A DNA stretch of 64,000 nt from Timema cristinae (lineage: Eukaryota > Arthropoda > Insecta > Phasmatodea > Timematidae), in assembly GCA_039000515.1 (NCBI GenBank), contig JBCFYV010000100.1, positions 30,616,421-30,680,420 on the forward strand, read 5' to 3'. Within the stretch, counting starts at the first letter, position 1. Each line of letters begins with the position of its first letter. This document shows, piece by piece, positions 46,866 to 57,570 of this stretch. The notes beneath the pieces were generated by a model, which was not told the DNA's origin, searched no databases, and saw only the letters and a program-made list of their open reading frames with translations. Made by a program: the position numbers and the translations under genes.

Positions 46866-47335
46866 TTAAACTAGAGATGGGTTAGGTCCTATATTTCTGG
46901 AATCCGAATATTACATTTTCCTTCCAATCTCTAATCCAAATTCTAATCTTTGGATCTTTAAAAATGTACAATAATTATTTTTAAGATAAAGTGACAATAT
47001 TTAAAATTGAATTAATTTTTTTTTTTTTGCTTTGTCACACTGAACAATTACATTTTGTTTGTCATGTATATTAAGTCATAAACATAACAAAAAGCACTTC
47101 TTTTAGTAAATTAATTATATTAATACGAGTCTGTACTTTTTTTGTGATTATATTATGCTCCTAAATACACAACTCTATATAAATCCATTATAATAATTTC
47201 TTAAAATTGTTATATAAAGTTAAGAGCTTCATAATTGTATTCAAGATACACTTTCGAGATTTTTTATGAATCTCGTATCTCTTGAATACCATAGGATTCG
47301 AGGAATTGAGTATTCGAGCGTCCCATCTATATTTA
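46866..47335. mobile_element. Possible hAT-like short element
   Basis: Left AGAGATGGGTTAGGTCC and right (minus strand) ATAGATGGGACGCTCG are approximate inverted ends. GAATCCGAATA / CGAATACTC words occur subterminally on both sides. Weak, no TSD. Confidence 0.3.
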
Positions 47336-47408
47336 TAATTCTTTAAGTCATTGTGTATATAAAATGCGCCTATAGTACATTAAAACAAATATGAATCAAA
47401 TAATATGA

Positions 47409-47965
47409 TATTCAGAATGTTTGGAAACTCATAGACCAAAGTCTACATACAGTTTGTTTGAACCAAAAGTAACACAAAATCCCCATACAGTTACATCCAA
47501 AACTAAGCTAATAATATTAAATTGTGTTCAAAGTTTTAGCGTACAGCACCAGAAGAGCAAAGCTGTTCAGGCATACGTGTACAACAGGTTTCATAGGCAT
47601 TAGGCGAGTGGTACTACACACCTAGACATCTTGGCAATAGAACATAACACAATTAATAGTAATCAACATACCAGTCTATCTAGGAATGGGAATACGTTCT
47701 GAGGGTCATCGTTAACGGTCTTACATTACAGAAAGTGATTGCCATTATTACATGTGAAGTGCCGCACGCCTAACTCCTATGCAACTTGTTGTACACGTAT
47801 GCTTGACAGCTTTGCTATCCCAATGCTATACGACTGAAATTTTAAACACAATTTAATGGTATTAGTATAGTTTTACTGGTTGTAGATGTATCGGGGTTTT
47901 GTATTACTTTTGTTTCAAACAAGCTCTATGTAAAGCTTGCGCTATGAGCAACTGAACACCCTGTA
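47409..47965. mobile_element. Foldback element with ~215-bp inverted arms
   Basis: The left arm 47409-47625 is repeated inverted at 47748-47965 around a ~120-bp centre. Matching words include CAGTTTGTTTGAACCAAAAG versus AGCTTGTTTGAAACAAAAGT, ATTAAATTGTGTTCAAAGTT versus ATTAAATTGTGTTTAAAATT, and CATACGTGTACAACA on both. The right end on the minus strand starts TACAGGGTGTTCAGTTGC, of the ACAGGGTGT type seen at some mariner-like ends. Arms are moderately diverged. A third arm is at 25917. Confidence 0.85.
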
Positions 47966-48404
47966 TATATTTTAATTGTTAACTCCGCTATTAAGTTTGG
48001 TTTCCAATCGAAAGAATACTCTTTATCAATTTTGTATTTAATAAACTAAAACGTTACTTGGAAGGTTTTATTTCTATTTTAAACATATAACTCTAAAATC
48101 GTTGCATCCTTTAACCCCTTTCATTTGAGACCCATCTTCTGCCGGACCAAAACAAAAACAAATTATTCTAAAAAAATATCTCGTAACGCCTAACAAGTAA
48201 CACACAACCACATTATACATGTGTGCCCATTTGATCTGTCATGTTTGAAATTCCTTCTCTAATATTATATTAGTTGCAAACTCAAATATTGTTTCTGTAT
48301 AAAGCGCCTCTTGTGACAAGCGGTGACATGCCATTTGAGAAATGTTTAGACGCAATTTTTACTCTTTCCTTTTATTAGTAAGTTTTGTGGTTTTCATTGT
48401 ATTT

Positions 48405-48645
48405 TAGTACCCGTTCTGGTTGTACACATTCATAAATCAAGCTAAATCGATAGGTATGAGGATGGTAACATTTTAGAACAAATATACTCGAATTATCTTA
48501 GAGATAAAGTGGTCAACTATATAAAAAAAAGACACTAGTACAGTCGACAGGGATTCGATCTCTTATTTACCCATCACTGCATATGCAGTCTAACTCAAAA
48601 GTGACGTGTTATATAATGCTACAACCGATGCGGGTTGGTGAATTA
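48405..48645 (-). mobile_element. SINE-C, minus strand
   Basis: Antisense tail TAGTACCCGTTCTGGTTGTA, B-box region GGGATTCGATCTCTTATTTA, head CAACCGATGCGGGTTGG. Strongly diverged. Confidence 0.65.
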
Positions 48646-48649
48646 TTCT

Positions 48650-49900
48650 AAGGGTAGGGGTTGGCAGAGTAGCAAAAGTAAATACATCTGCATTAGCAAG
48701 GATTGAGAGTAGGAACAACAAGGTGATAGGTTAAATGTGAAAACTTCCCTCTATGTTCAACCATCAAAGATTGATGGAGACGGGAGGTCAAATAATCAAA
48801 TCACATCTAAGGCTAGCCTAAGTAAGCCATCTATAAACGGCGATCAATTCTAAAACGATTTTCACACCTTATACCAGCCGGACATTTCCGTCCTCTCTGT
48901 GTGTGCTCTGATTAGTTACTACAAGCGCAAATTACTAAAACGGACTAATTACCTAATTTGAAATAGAAACACCAGGCTCTGTGTCGTTAAATTGTGTACC
49001 ATTATTAATTTGGGATATTTAACGTGTGCATTATTGAACGACTAATTACACAACCATACGACTTAACATAATATGTATTTAATTTTATATAACAGGTACA
49101 GATTATGACAGGAGAATAGAAATCGTGACTCTTGGTTTAGTAGAAAAATCTAAAAAATATATAATTAGATGTAAATTAAACAATACAAAAATCAATATTT
49201 CAATTTTTTTTAAAGTATTTGCATTTAAGAATATGTTTATGCTTTTTTACTTATTTAAAAAAATAAAAATTAAAAATATACAAAATTAGATACAAATATA
49301 CGTACATATACACAATAAGTATAAGGTGTCTGAACGTGAAATAATTATTTTGAAGATTTTTTTTGTGAAAACTTATTATAAATAGATTTTAATTTACGAG
49401 TGGAACTAGCTTAATTTAAAGAATGAACCTCCTTCATATGTTAAACATATCTAAACTGAATATTATTTAATAATACAAAGCTCTTTTGATTCACAACTAA
49501 ATTAAATTGAGATCTCGGGAGTGAACAAACATGATTTTATCATTCCAGGACAACGGGGTGCAATTCAAACACAAGTCTTTGACACACTATAATCACAGTA
49601 AGTTACACATTTTATATTCAACGAGTCGTATCGAGGCGAAAACTATCAAAAGTCAATTTTATTTTATTTCTTGTCCAAATCACAGAATTTGTAGTAAAGC
49701 CCAGCGTATGCTCATACTTTTAGTGGTTTTTATGCAAATCCACTGCACGAGAACAATTTTATTTAGATACCTCAACCAATCTTTTATGAGATCGGAAAAA
49801 CTTTCTCAGTGACTACTGGCTAATTAAGATTGTGGCTTCACTATTGTAATTTTTACTTTTTTTTGATCCTTGAAGATAGAAAGTATAGTGATGTTAAAAT
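48650..49900. other. No feature recognised
   Basis: AT-rich. A possible T2-like tail on the minus strand is near 49013-49045 (TGCACACGTTAAATATCCC). Nothing else recognised. Confidence 0.4.
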
Positions 49901-49902
49901 AA

Positions 49903-50149
49903 TATTAGCCTCGCGTCTTACTACTCGTTCGGGCTATACGCTTTAAGTACTAATTACGCCAATGTATTAGGAATTGGGAAGGCCAAATTAGAGGAAGTGA
50001 ACCCGCATTTGCGTAGAGGGAGAGTGGAAAACAATTTAGGGAAACCACACCCAGTTCACCCGACCGAGATTCGAACCTCGATCTCCCCGTCCTCAGCAGT
50101 CGAGCTCTACACGACTAGCGAGTTAGCCAACTACGCCACCAAGGCGGGT
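49903..50149 (-). mobile_element. SINE-A, minus strand
   Basis: Full-length antisense copy with antisense B box GAGATTCGAACCTCGATC and head end CCACCAAGGCGGG. The T1 tail is followed by AATATTA only. No convincing TSD. Confidence 0.92.
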
Positions 50150-50757
50150 GTAATGATAAAAAAGAATCGAATTCGAGATTTTGATGACGTTTCATAACCC
50201 CTGGAACTCTAAAATGTGGGACAAGAGACAAAACTATTTAACCGATCAGGCTAAAGCTTGGTATCTAGGACTTTTATAAGGTTCCTCGAAGGGCTTTTGG
50301 AAATTAGACACCCAACCCTAACATTAAGGGTAGTTTATTTAAGGTTGAGAAAAGAAACTATCGAGTTTCTTGAAATCGTCTCTAACGATCTGATATGGTA
50401 ATCTTCAAAGTAAATGTCTATATTTAAAAATACAAACACAGTAAAACTGGTCTGGTAGTATTCCTGTCGAAATAAATGTTCGTTTTCTGAAATTGCGGCT
50501 TCATCACTGAGTATTTTAGAAATATAAAATAATCTGGTACACTCTCGGCTTGTAAGCTATATTTTAAAAAAGATTATGGAAAGCGGTTAAGTGGTTCTGT
50601 TGGAGTTACTGTCTGAAGGACTCGCTTCACATTTTAAATAATAGATTACTGGTCATTTATATATCTGTTTAACGCAATTATTTTTACGGATTGCCTGTGA
50701 TGGAATTTAACTAAACTAAGGCGTCACTCTCATCAGATATATGTTTACATCTATTGT
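50150..50757. other. No feature recognised
   Basis: Mixed AT-rich sequence between a SINE-A and the 63-bp minisatellite. Confidence 0.5.
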
Positions 50758-50758
50758 A

Positions 50759-51476
50759 AGGGGACGGCCAGACTGGGCGAGCGAGCGACTCAAATATAAA
50801 AAAGAACACATTGGTTATAATGAGAGGTGGCCAGAATGGGCGAGCGAGCGACTCAAATATAAAAGAGAACACATTGGTTGTAATGAGAGGTGGCCAGACT
50901 GGGCGAGCGAGCGACTCAAATATAAAAGAGAACACATTGGTTGTAATGAGAGGTGGCCAGACTGGGCGAGCGAGCGACTCAAATAAAAAAGAGAACACAT
51001 TGGTTGTAATGAGAGGTGGCCAGACTGAGCGAGCGAGCGACTCAAATATAAAAGAGAACACATTGGTTGTAATGAGAGGTGGCCAGACTGAGCGAGCGAG
51101 CGACTCAAATATAAAAGAGAACACATTGGTTGTAATGAGAGGTGGCCAGACTGAGCGAGCGAGCGACTCAAATATAAAAGAGAACACATTGGTTGTAATG
51201 AGAGGTGGCCAGACTGAGCGAGCGAGCGACTCAAATATAAAAGAGAACACATTGGTTGTAATGAGAGGTGGCCAGACTGAGCGAGCGAGCGACTCAAATA
51301 TAAAAGAGAACACATTGGTTGTAATGAGAGGTGGCCAGACTGAGCGAGCGAGCGACTCAAATATAAAAGAGAACACACTGGTTGTAATGAGAGGTGGCCA
51401 GACTGAGCGAGCGAGCGACTCAAATATAAAAGAGAACACATTGGTTGTAATGAGAGGTGGCCAGACTTGAGCAAGC
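50759..51476. repeat. 63-bp minisatellite, ~11.4 units
   Basis: Units start at GAGAGGTGGCC at 50822, 50885, 50948, 51011, 51074 and every 63 bp to 51452, with no length change. Each has GAGCGAGCGAGCGACTC and ACACATTGGTTGTAAT. The left units read CTGGGCGAG or ATGGGCGAG, and units from 51011 on read CTGAGCGAG and are nearly identical. Because 63 is a multiple of three, several frames stay open for over 200 codons. These are artefacts. Confidence 0.98.
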
Positions 51477-51528
51477 GCGCTTGAAAGATAAAACTGGTTA
51501 TATTTTTCAAGCGCACGCGTTCGACCAA
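51462..51528. repeat. Inverted repeat at the edge of the minisatellite
   Basis: GCGCGCTTGAAA (51475-51486) pairs with TTTCAAGCGCACGC (51507-51520), a hairpin with a ~20-base loop just past the last unit. Confidence 0.6.
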
Positions 51529-51739
51529 GTACAATCTAGTTTTCAGGCGCTATGCAATATTATTGTATGTTGGTTCATTGAATGTTAGGAAAACTTCTCA
51601 ATTTTACATTTTTATTACTATCGATAGGTTTAGCACACTTGCTACTAACGGCCTAGTTTAATTGGTAATCATAAACCATACCTATATATGTAAAACTGAT
51701 ATGTTAAATTACTTCAATATTATATATCAAACTAGGCCT

Positions 51740-51925
51740 CTATAAATAAGAATCACCATTAGCGTGGAGAGAGGATGAGAAAACTAACACAATAAATTAC
51801 TTGTCAAAAACCACCATCAGTACACTGAGCCAAGATTAGAACCTTTGCCTCCTTGTCAACAACTATCGAGATCTATCTGATAATCACGCGCTAGCCAGTT
51901 TGGCCACCCAGTCGCTCACGCACTC
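51740..51925 (-). mobile_element. SINE-C, minus strand
   Basis: Antisense body TTAGCGTGGAGAGAGGATGA, B-box region AAGATTAGAACCTTTGCC, head GCGCTAGCCAGTTTGGCCAC. Head to head with the next SINE-C. Confidence 0.65.
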
Positions 51926-51945
51926 GCTCGCTTGGCAGTCTGGCC
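51905..51945 (-). repeat. Diverged inverted copy of the 63-bp unit core
   Basis: AGTCGCTCACGCACTCGCTC then GCTTGGCAGTCTGGCC is the reverse complement pattern of the minisatellite core GGCCAGACTGAGCGAGCGAG. It sits between two oppositely oriented SINE-C copies. Confidence 0.6.
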
Positions 51946-52130
51946 AAAACCTAAGGTCGAGGTTCATTTCATGGCTGGGTGTGTTAAGCGGTTTTTCCTG
52001 AATATTTTCCCACTCTCCCGTTACTTGAGTGTGGTACATTCTCTATCAACTATAACTTCCCCACTCATATCCCATTAGTACAAATACAAACATAGTTCGA
52101 AGGGGTAGTAAGACGTGGTGTACAAACAAA
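51945..52130 (+). mobile_element. SINE-C, 5'-truncated
   Basis: GGTCGAGGTTCATTTCATGG, GCGGTTTTTCCTGAATATTT, CCCACTCTCCCGTTACTTG, tail TAGTTCGAAGGGGTAGTAAG then ACGTGGTG. Confidence 0.7.
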
Positions 52131-52232
52131 AGAGTTTGTTAAAGTCCGATACTCCACTTGTAGTGAACTCCCCTAATTTCACTCTTCTTGAATAATACAT
52201 TTTCTAAGTCACGATTTTTTAAACAAAATTTT

Positions 52233-52534
52233 GGGTAGCCTGGACGTCTAGGAGTAAGGTGTCGGACTTCTGTGTTCGGGGCCCGGGGTTCAATCCTCGG
52301 TCCCGGCACAGATTTATCTGATTGCCAAACCCTTCCTCCACCTCTGACAAGACGTGTATTAATCACATCTTGTGAATGTGTGGAATGCCAGGCCTCCACC
52401 GTGGTTCGGATCCCACGTTAAACTGTAGGTCCTCAATTTCATCTCACAATCACCGTACCATTACACATTAGCGTAAGTGCGTAAAACCCAAACGGGTGGT
52501 AAGACGTGGTGATAATGATAATAGTAATAATAAT
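52233..52534 (+). mobile_element. SINE-B, full-length, 12-bp TSD
   Basis: Head GGGTAGCCTGGACGTCTAGG (diverged start), B box GGTTCAATCCTCGG, complete body, T1 tail with GATAATGATAATAG. TSD AAACAAAATTTT at 52221-52232 and 52535-52546. Confidence 0.93.
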
Positions 52535-53010
52535 AAACAAAATTTTAAATGTAACTAATCGACAAATGGAAATGGAAAACAGACCAAACCTAGAACAGTA
52601 AGGGAATTCGGTGTGACAAGGAGAAGTAATGACAATTTTAAAAACTCTTTGAAATTTTAAGATTATTTTAGCGATACTAGTTTTGTTTCCAATTTATTCG
52701 ATTTGACGAGGAAGAATGAAATAAATTTTTCTTTGATACTTTTTATATCAGTAATTGAAAAAAAAACACAGTGAAGATAGCGGGATTTTGTTTTATTTAA
52801 GGCCCTTGGCCCTGTTGAGTGCAAGTCTAAAACCTATTTTGTGGTATGGTGGGCGGGAAGGTGAAAAGCATGGCATGGCTTCACAACCAACCAAAGTATC
52901 CTTCCACGCCAACAAGGGGAGATGGATTATGGAAAACGTAGATGGCGCTAACTACCGGACAAGTCTTTCAGAAAAATCATCATCTATATTAATGAAAATT
53001 GAAAAATGAC

Positions 53011-53083
53011 ACCTGGACACGGGAATCGAACCCGGGACCTTCGGCTTAGTACGCCACTGCTCTTACCACTGAGCTATCCAGGA
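53011..53083 (-). tRNA. tRNA-like sequence (probable pseudogene or SINE source)
   Basis: On the minus strand a 73-nt cloverleaf can be drawn: acceptor TCCTGGA with TCCAGG, D arm AGCTCAGTGGTAAGAGC, T loop in a perfect B box GGTTCGATTCC. The anticodon loop GTACTAA would give anticodon ACT (serine-like), but the anticodon stem GTGGC/GCCGA has two bad pairs and the last acceptor pair is T-T. No SINE body follows. Better preserved than the SINE heads here, but a functional tRNA is doubtful. Confidence 0.45.
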
Positions 53084-53819
53084 TTCGTCCCGTGCCCATG
53101 GTCATTCTTCACTCATAGTTTAAGGCAGAGTCTAAGATGGACGTGCGGAGGTCGTCGGCTTTATAAACACGTGATACACAAGATCACAGCCATCAGACCA
53201 CGCAGCCATTATCGACTCGGTAGTTGGCAATTTTGCAGCCATTGGACAATTATATATATATATAAGTGTATAGGATTGCATATATAGTGAAACAATAGCC
53301 GGAACTATTGTTAATGCATTTTAGTGAGGATAACTATATTAATATTTTCAACACCTCTTCTAAGATAATGTATCAATGTTTATCAGGTGTTATATTTTCT
53401 TATTTTTTGTTATGCAGCGGGCAGTTTTCTACTGAAAAATGTCAAAATTATTGATATTTGATCACCGTTAAAATTATAGTAGAGGTGTATATATAAAAGG
53501 TATAACATAATAAAAATGCTTCTATTCTTAAAAAAACCGTTCCCGAAAAGAAAATAGCTAAACAATAAAAATTCTTGAAGATAACCGTTTGTTCCCACGG
53601 CTCTACATTTCCACGCCAAATGAAAGGGGCTAATCGCCTTAAAGCCTTAGACATAAAATACTGTGAAAATGCATATTTGTTGGTTTTTAAAAACCTTGAA
53701 AACTCAGGAGATTTCAAAACTAAAAAAGTAAATTAACCTATCCAATAATAAATACCATACCACGTTGTTTTTTTCAAAATTACATACAAAAATAAATGCC
53801 AGAAAAATATTTTGAGTTA

Positions 53820-54150
53820 TGAGTCACATCAGCGAGGGTGTCTGTGACCTTGTTTCCGGTTAGTGCGTGTCCACACGCATAGATCCACACACACACACAT
53901 ACACACACGGATAGGAGGGATGGGTTCCATGGCAACCGCCAAGGCCCGTACCCGCCTGGGAAGGTACGCGGGTCGGGCACGTGGGGGTGAGAGAGAGGCG
54001 GTAAATACCACGGCAAATATTGCAGGAGCACAAACTTACATCCCTTACTACTCCCCCACCCCCCTGACCCCCTTTCCATCAACTTGCACGCGTCCCTTGA
54101 ACAAACACTCCACGCGTCTTTCATGTTCGAGCCATTAACCTCAGCGGGGA
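53820..54150. other. GC-rich island with (CA)n and an X-box-like motif
   Basis: Clearly richer in G+C than its surroundings. It has a (CA)n run at 53887-53908, and GTTCCATGGCAAC at 53924-53936, close to the RFX X-box (one base short in the left half). Open frames on both strands look like composition artefacts. It might be a promoter or exon of an unseen gene; no proof. Confidence 0.35.
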
Positions 54151-54356
54151 TCACTATACTATGAGATCAAAGAGAATATGCAAAGTGTGATGTAAACTGG
54201 GCTTCGTTTTATTTAATGCATCCCTTTTAAAATATTCTCTCTCATTATTTTTGTTAACAGGGACGATTTAATCACGTATTGAATAATTAACTTACTTAAT
54301 AGTACTAAGAACTCGAAAAGTTCATTTCCGCATTCACAACATTACGTCAACTATGC

Positions 54357-54976
54357 CAATCTTGAGCTAGTTATATTCAGACCTCCTCATTACACCCTAT
54401 TCATATCTTGAGCTAGTTATATTCAGACCTCCTCATTACACCCTATTAATATCTTGAGCTAGTTATATTCAGACCTCCTCATTACAACCTATTCATATCT
54501 TGAGCTAGTTATATTCAGACCTCCTCATTACACCCTATTCATATCTTGAGCTAGTTATATTCAGACCTCCTCATTACACCCTATTCATATCTTGAGCTAG
54601 TTATATTCAGACCTCCTCATTACACCCTATTCATATCTTGAGCTAGTTATATTCAGACCTCCTCATTACAGCCTATTCATATCTTGAGCTAGTTATATTC
54701 AGACCTCCTCATTACACCCTATTCATATCTTGAGCTAGTTAATTCAGACCTCCTCATTACGCCCTACTTTATCTTGAGCTAGTTCTATCCAATCCACCTC
54801 ACTACACCCTATTCATATCTTGAGCTAGTTATATTCAGACCTCCTCATTACGCCCTATCTCTATCTTGAGCTAGTTCTATCCAATCCACCTCACTACACC
54901 CTATTCATATCTTGAGCTAGTTATATTCAGACCTCCTCATTACACCCTATTCCTATATTGAGTTGGTTCTATCCAG
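54357..54976. repeat. 46-bp minisatellite, left block (~13 units)
   Basis: CTTGAGCTAGTTATATTCAG starts at 54361, 54407, 54453 and so on at exact 46-bp steps through 54729, then variants appear (CTATCCAATCCACCTCAC). Early units are almost identical. Interrupted at 54977 by a SINE-B. Confidence 0.97.
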
Positions 54977-55288
54977 AAGGTGACCTGGTGGTCTAGGGGT
55001 AAGGTGTTGGACTTCTGTGCTGGGGTCCTAGGTTCAATCCTCGGTCCGGCACAAATTTATCTGATTACCAAACCCTTCCTTCACCTCTGACAAGACATCT
55101 TGTGAATGTGGGGAATGCCAGGCCTCCACCGTGGTTCGGATTCCACGTTAAACTGTAGGTCCTCCATTTAATCTCACAATCACCCTACCATTACACATTA
55201 GCGTAAGTGCGTATAGCCTGTACGGGTAGTAAGATGCGGTGCTAATAATATAATAATAATAAATAATAATAATAAAAAATAATAATAA
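54977..55288 (+). mobile_element. SINE-B inserted into the 46-bp minisatellite
   Basis: Full-length SINE-B with T1 tail and an irregular TAA run. TSD TCTATCCAG (54968-54976 and 55289-55297) is itself minisatellite sequence, so the insertion split a pre-existing array. Confidence 0.95.
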
Positions 55289-55735
55289 TCTATCCAGTCC
55301 TACTCATAACACCCTATTCTACCTTGAACTAGTTATATTAGTCCATTCATTACACTCTATCCTATTTGAGCTAGTTCTATCAATCTCCTCACTACACTCT
55401 ATCCTACTTGAGCTAGTTATATTAGTAAATTTCATTACACTCTATCCCTATTTTGAGCTAGTTCTATTCAATCCTCCTCACTACACTCTATCCCTACCTT
55501 GAGCTAGTTATATTTAGTCAATTTAATTACAGTCTATCCCTATTTTGAGCTAGTTCTATTCAATCCTCTTCACTACACTCTATCCCTACCTTGAGCTAGT
55601 TATATTTAGTCAATTTCATCACACACTATCCGTATTTTGAGCTAGTTCTATTCAATCTTCCTCACTACACCTATCCCTACCTTGAGCTAGTTATATCCAG
55701 AACTTGAGCTAACTTGAGCTATCTTTTTCAGGACC
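55289..55735. repeat. 46-bp minisatellite, right block, diverged and dimeric
   Basis: About ten diverged units continue after the SINE. They alternate between a TTATATT(T)AGTCAATTT type and a TTCTATTCAATCCTCCTCAC type, giving a ~100-bp higher-order unit (55460-55680). Ends with CTTGAGCTAACTTGAGCTAT. Confidence 0.9.
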
Positions 55736-55880
55736 ATTCTAATGTTATCCTCCCATCTGCGTCTAGGTCTTTCCATTGGGTTGGCCAGTCAATACCCCAA
55801 ACATGGTTCTAGATTCTCCCATCTGCGCTGCATGTCCGGCCCATCGGAATCTACGAGAATGATTACCCTAACAATATCTG
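55725..55880 (-). pseudogene. Non-LTR retrotransposon C-terminal relic
   Basis: Minus strand: RWAGHAAQMGESRTMFGVLT then GQPNGKT in one frame, and after a one-base shift PRRRWEDNIRMVLKKIAQ. The RWxGHxxRM...GRPRxRWEDNIRxDL layout is the familiar C-terminus of many animal LINE reverse transcriptases. Only this ~50-codon piece is present. It abuts the minisatellite, so the array may have grown from or beside it. Confidence 0.8.
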
Positions 55881-55884
55881 GTTA

Positions 55885-56465
55885 TGGATACAGGGTATGA
55901 AACTCATAATCACGTATACTCTTCCACTCTTCTCTATGTTCAGAGTATTTAATCGTAAATAGTTTTAGAACTACTATTCTATAATACATATTAAAATTGT
56001 TTATTTAAGTGGTAGTTGTAAATTTTCTATGTTAGATAAATAATAACATTTTCCTTATAAAAAATTGTTTTTCAAACCACTGGGCCATGGCATACTATTT
56101 TTATATTTCATTGATCTAGGTATGCCATGACGTTTTTATTTTTATTACATTTATTCACCCTTATTGTTAGTTTTATTATTAAAGAACAATAAATATTTAA
56201 AGAATAAAGAGCACATGCTCGCCACTCGAGATATACACCGGAACTGACAAAAATGTTGCGTGAGACGCTTTGGTGACGTCATCACAGAAGTGGCTTCACA
56301 AATCTAAAAGTGGAATAGTTACTAAACTCGTGTTTGTTATTATAGGCCTAGTTAAGAGAATGTTTATTTATTACACACAACACTTATAAAGAGTATTTCA
56401 ACACATTTCTGAAAACTATCTCTTAAAAATTAAATAAAACAAAAAGTAAGGTTTATTTAACAAAT
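55885..56465. other. No feature recognised
   Basis: AT-rich sequence without a supported feature. Confidence 0.5.
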
Positions 56466-56479
56466 TAAAAACTTTGATT

Positions 56480-56930
56480 TTCGCAACACTTCTTACTAAC
56501 CGACTGGTACATTGGCGTCTAACTACACTAATAACCACATTGGTGGCCGCATGGTATAAGACGCTACTCTTGCAAAATGCTAGATTGCCAAAGATGGGAG
56601 ATCAGGGCTTGAGTCTGGTTGGGTCTAATGAGGGTGATTTTTTTTCACCCCCAAATGGTTTTACACTCTCAATGTAAATGCGGCTACACCTACTAAAATT
56701 TAAATATTCTCAGTCCCTAACATATTAGTGTAACTTGTACATATTTGTATAACATGAATGGGTAGTAAGACATGGTGCTAAATAAACTACGCTAATAAAG
56801 GAGGGAGGAGTGTAAGGGGCAGTAGAAAAACTAAGGAAAAATCACTCTCGTTACAGCGGTGTGCGGATTCTGAACCTCGGCTGACACGTCACCGACAAAC
56901 CTAACTAAAAGCTACTCAACGAAAAATAAA
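56480..56930 (-). mobile_element. Old SINE-C, minus strand, split by another SINE-C
   Basis: The antisense tail piece CACTTCTTACTAACCGACTG...CTAACTACACTAATAA (56487-56534) continues after the inserted SINE as CTAATAAAGGAGGGAGGAG...CTGAACCTCGG (56791-56890). Confidence 0.75.
56535..56784 (+). mobile_element. SINE-C nested in SINE-C, 14-bp TSD
   Basis: Head CCACATTGGTGGCCGCATGG, GATGGGAGATCAGGGCTTGA, CCAAATGGTTTTACACTCTC, tail AACATGAATGGGTAGTAAGA. TSD AACTAC(A/G)CTAATAA at 56521-56534 and 56785-56798, within the older antisense SINE-C. Confidence 0.88.
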
Positions 56931-56979
56931 TAAACCATCTCTAGAGATAGAATACGGACTTATATTTTTTCTATATTAA

Positions 56980-57233
56980 TATATATATATTTAGCACCGC
57001 ATCTTACAACCCATTCGGGTTATACGCTTTAAGTACTAATTACTCTAATGAATAAGGAATTGGTAAGGTTGAATTAGAGGAAGTGAACCCGCATTTGAGT
57101 GGAAGGAGAGTGTAAAACCATTTAGGAAAAACCACCCCCAGTTCACCTGACCAAGATTCGAACCTCGATATCCCCGTCCTCAGCAGTCGAGCTCAACACG
57201 ACAAGCGCGTTAGCCAACTACGCCACCGAGGCG
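56980..57233 (-). mobile_element. SINE-A, minus strand, TSD
   Basis: Antisense T1 TTAGCACCGCATCTTACAAC to head CCACCGAGGCGG. TSD TTTTTTCTATATTA on both sides (56965-56978 and about 57238-57251). Confidence 0.93.
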
Positions 57234-57570
57234 GTTTTTTTTTCTATATTATTATAATGTATTGCTGCAGGGGATTAATAAACAACGCCCTGAAAATAAA
57301 ATAAAACTTGTATTACTAACACTTTACTTTGCTCTAATACACAATTTTAATGAGAAGTTTGTCACTTGAAGCATATAATGTGTGTTCTGTCACTGCAAGG
57401 CTTCCGTGTGAATGTATTCTATGGTTTTGATTGCTTATGTTTAGATTACAATAGGCCTGCCCATTTGGAAACCACGAAACAGACTATCTGGAGGTAGCTA
57501 GGATGTTAGAGGGCCTAACTCACAAGCATAATGTCCCCCCTGAGACAGGTATCAAATGAACAGCAAACAA

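Noticed and set aside
50759..51476. Regular direct repeats that might suggest a CRISPR array
   Set aside because: Units are contiguous without unique spacers, the genome is eukaryotic, and there are no cas genes.
50711..51534. Long open frames (219-242 codons) on both strands
   Set aside because: They are produced by the 63-bp minisatellite, whose unit is a multiple of three and lacks stops in several frames. No start context or domain supports them.
52755..53009. 84-codon frame
   Set aside because: No domain, and it runs into the tRNA-like sequence. Not supported.
53780..54154. 124-codon minus-strand frame in the GC-rich island
   Set aside because: Contains a VCVCVCV run from the (CA)n repeat. 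Overlapping frames on both strands indicate composition and not coding.
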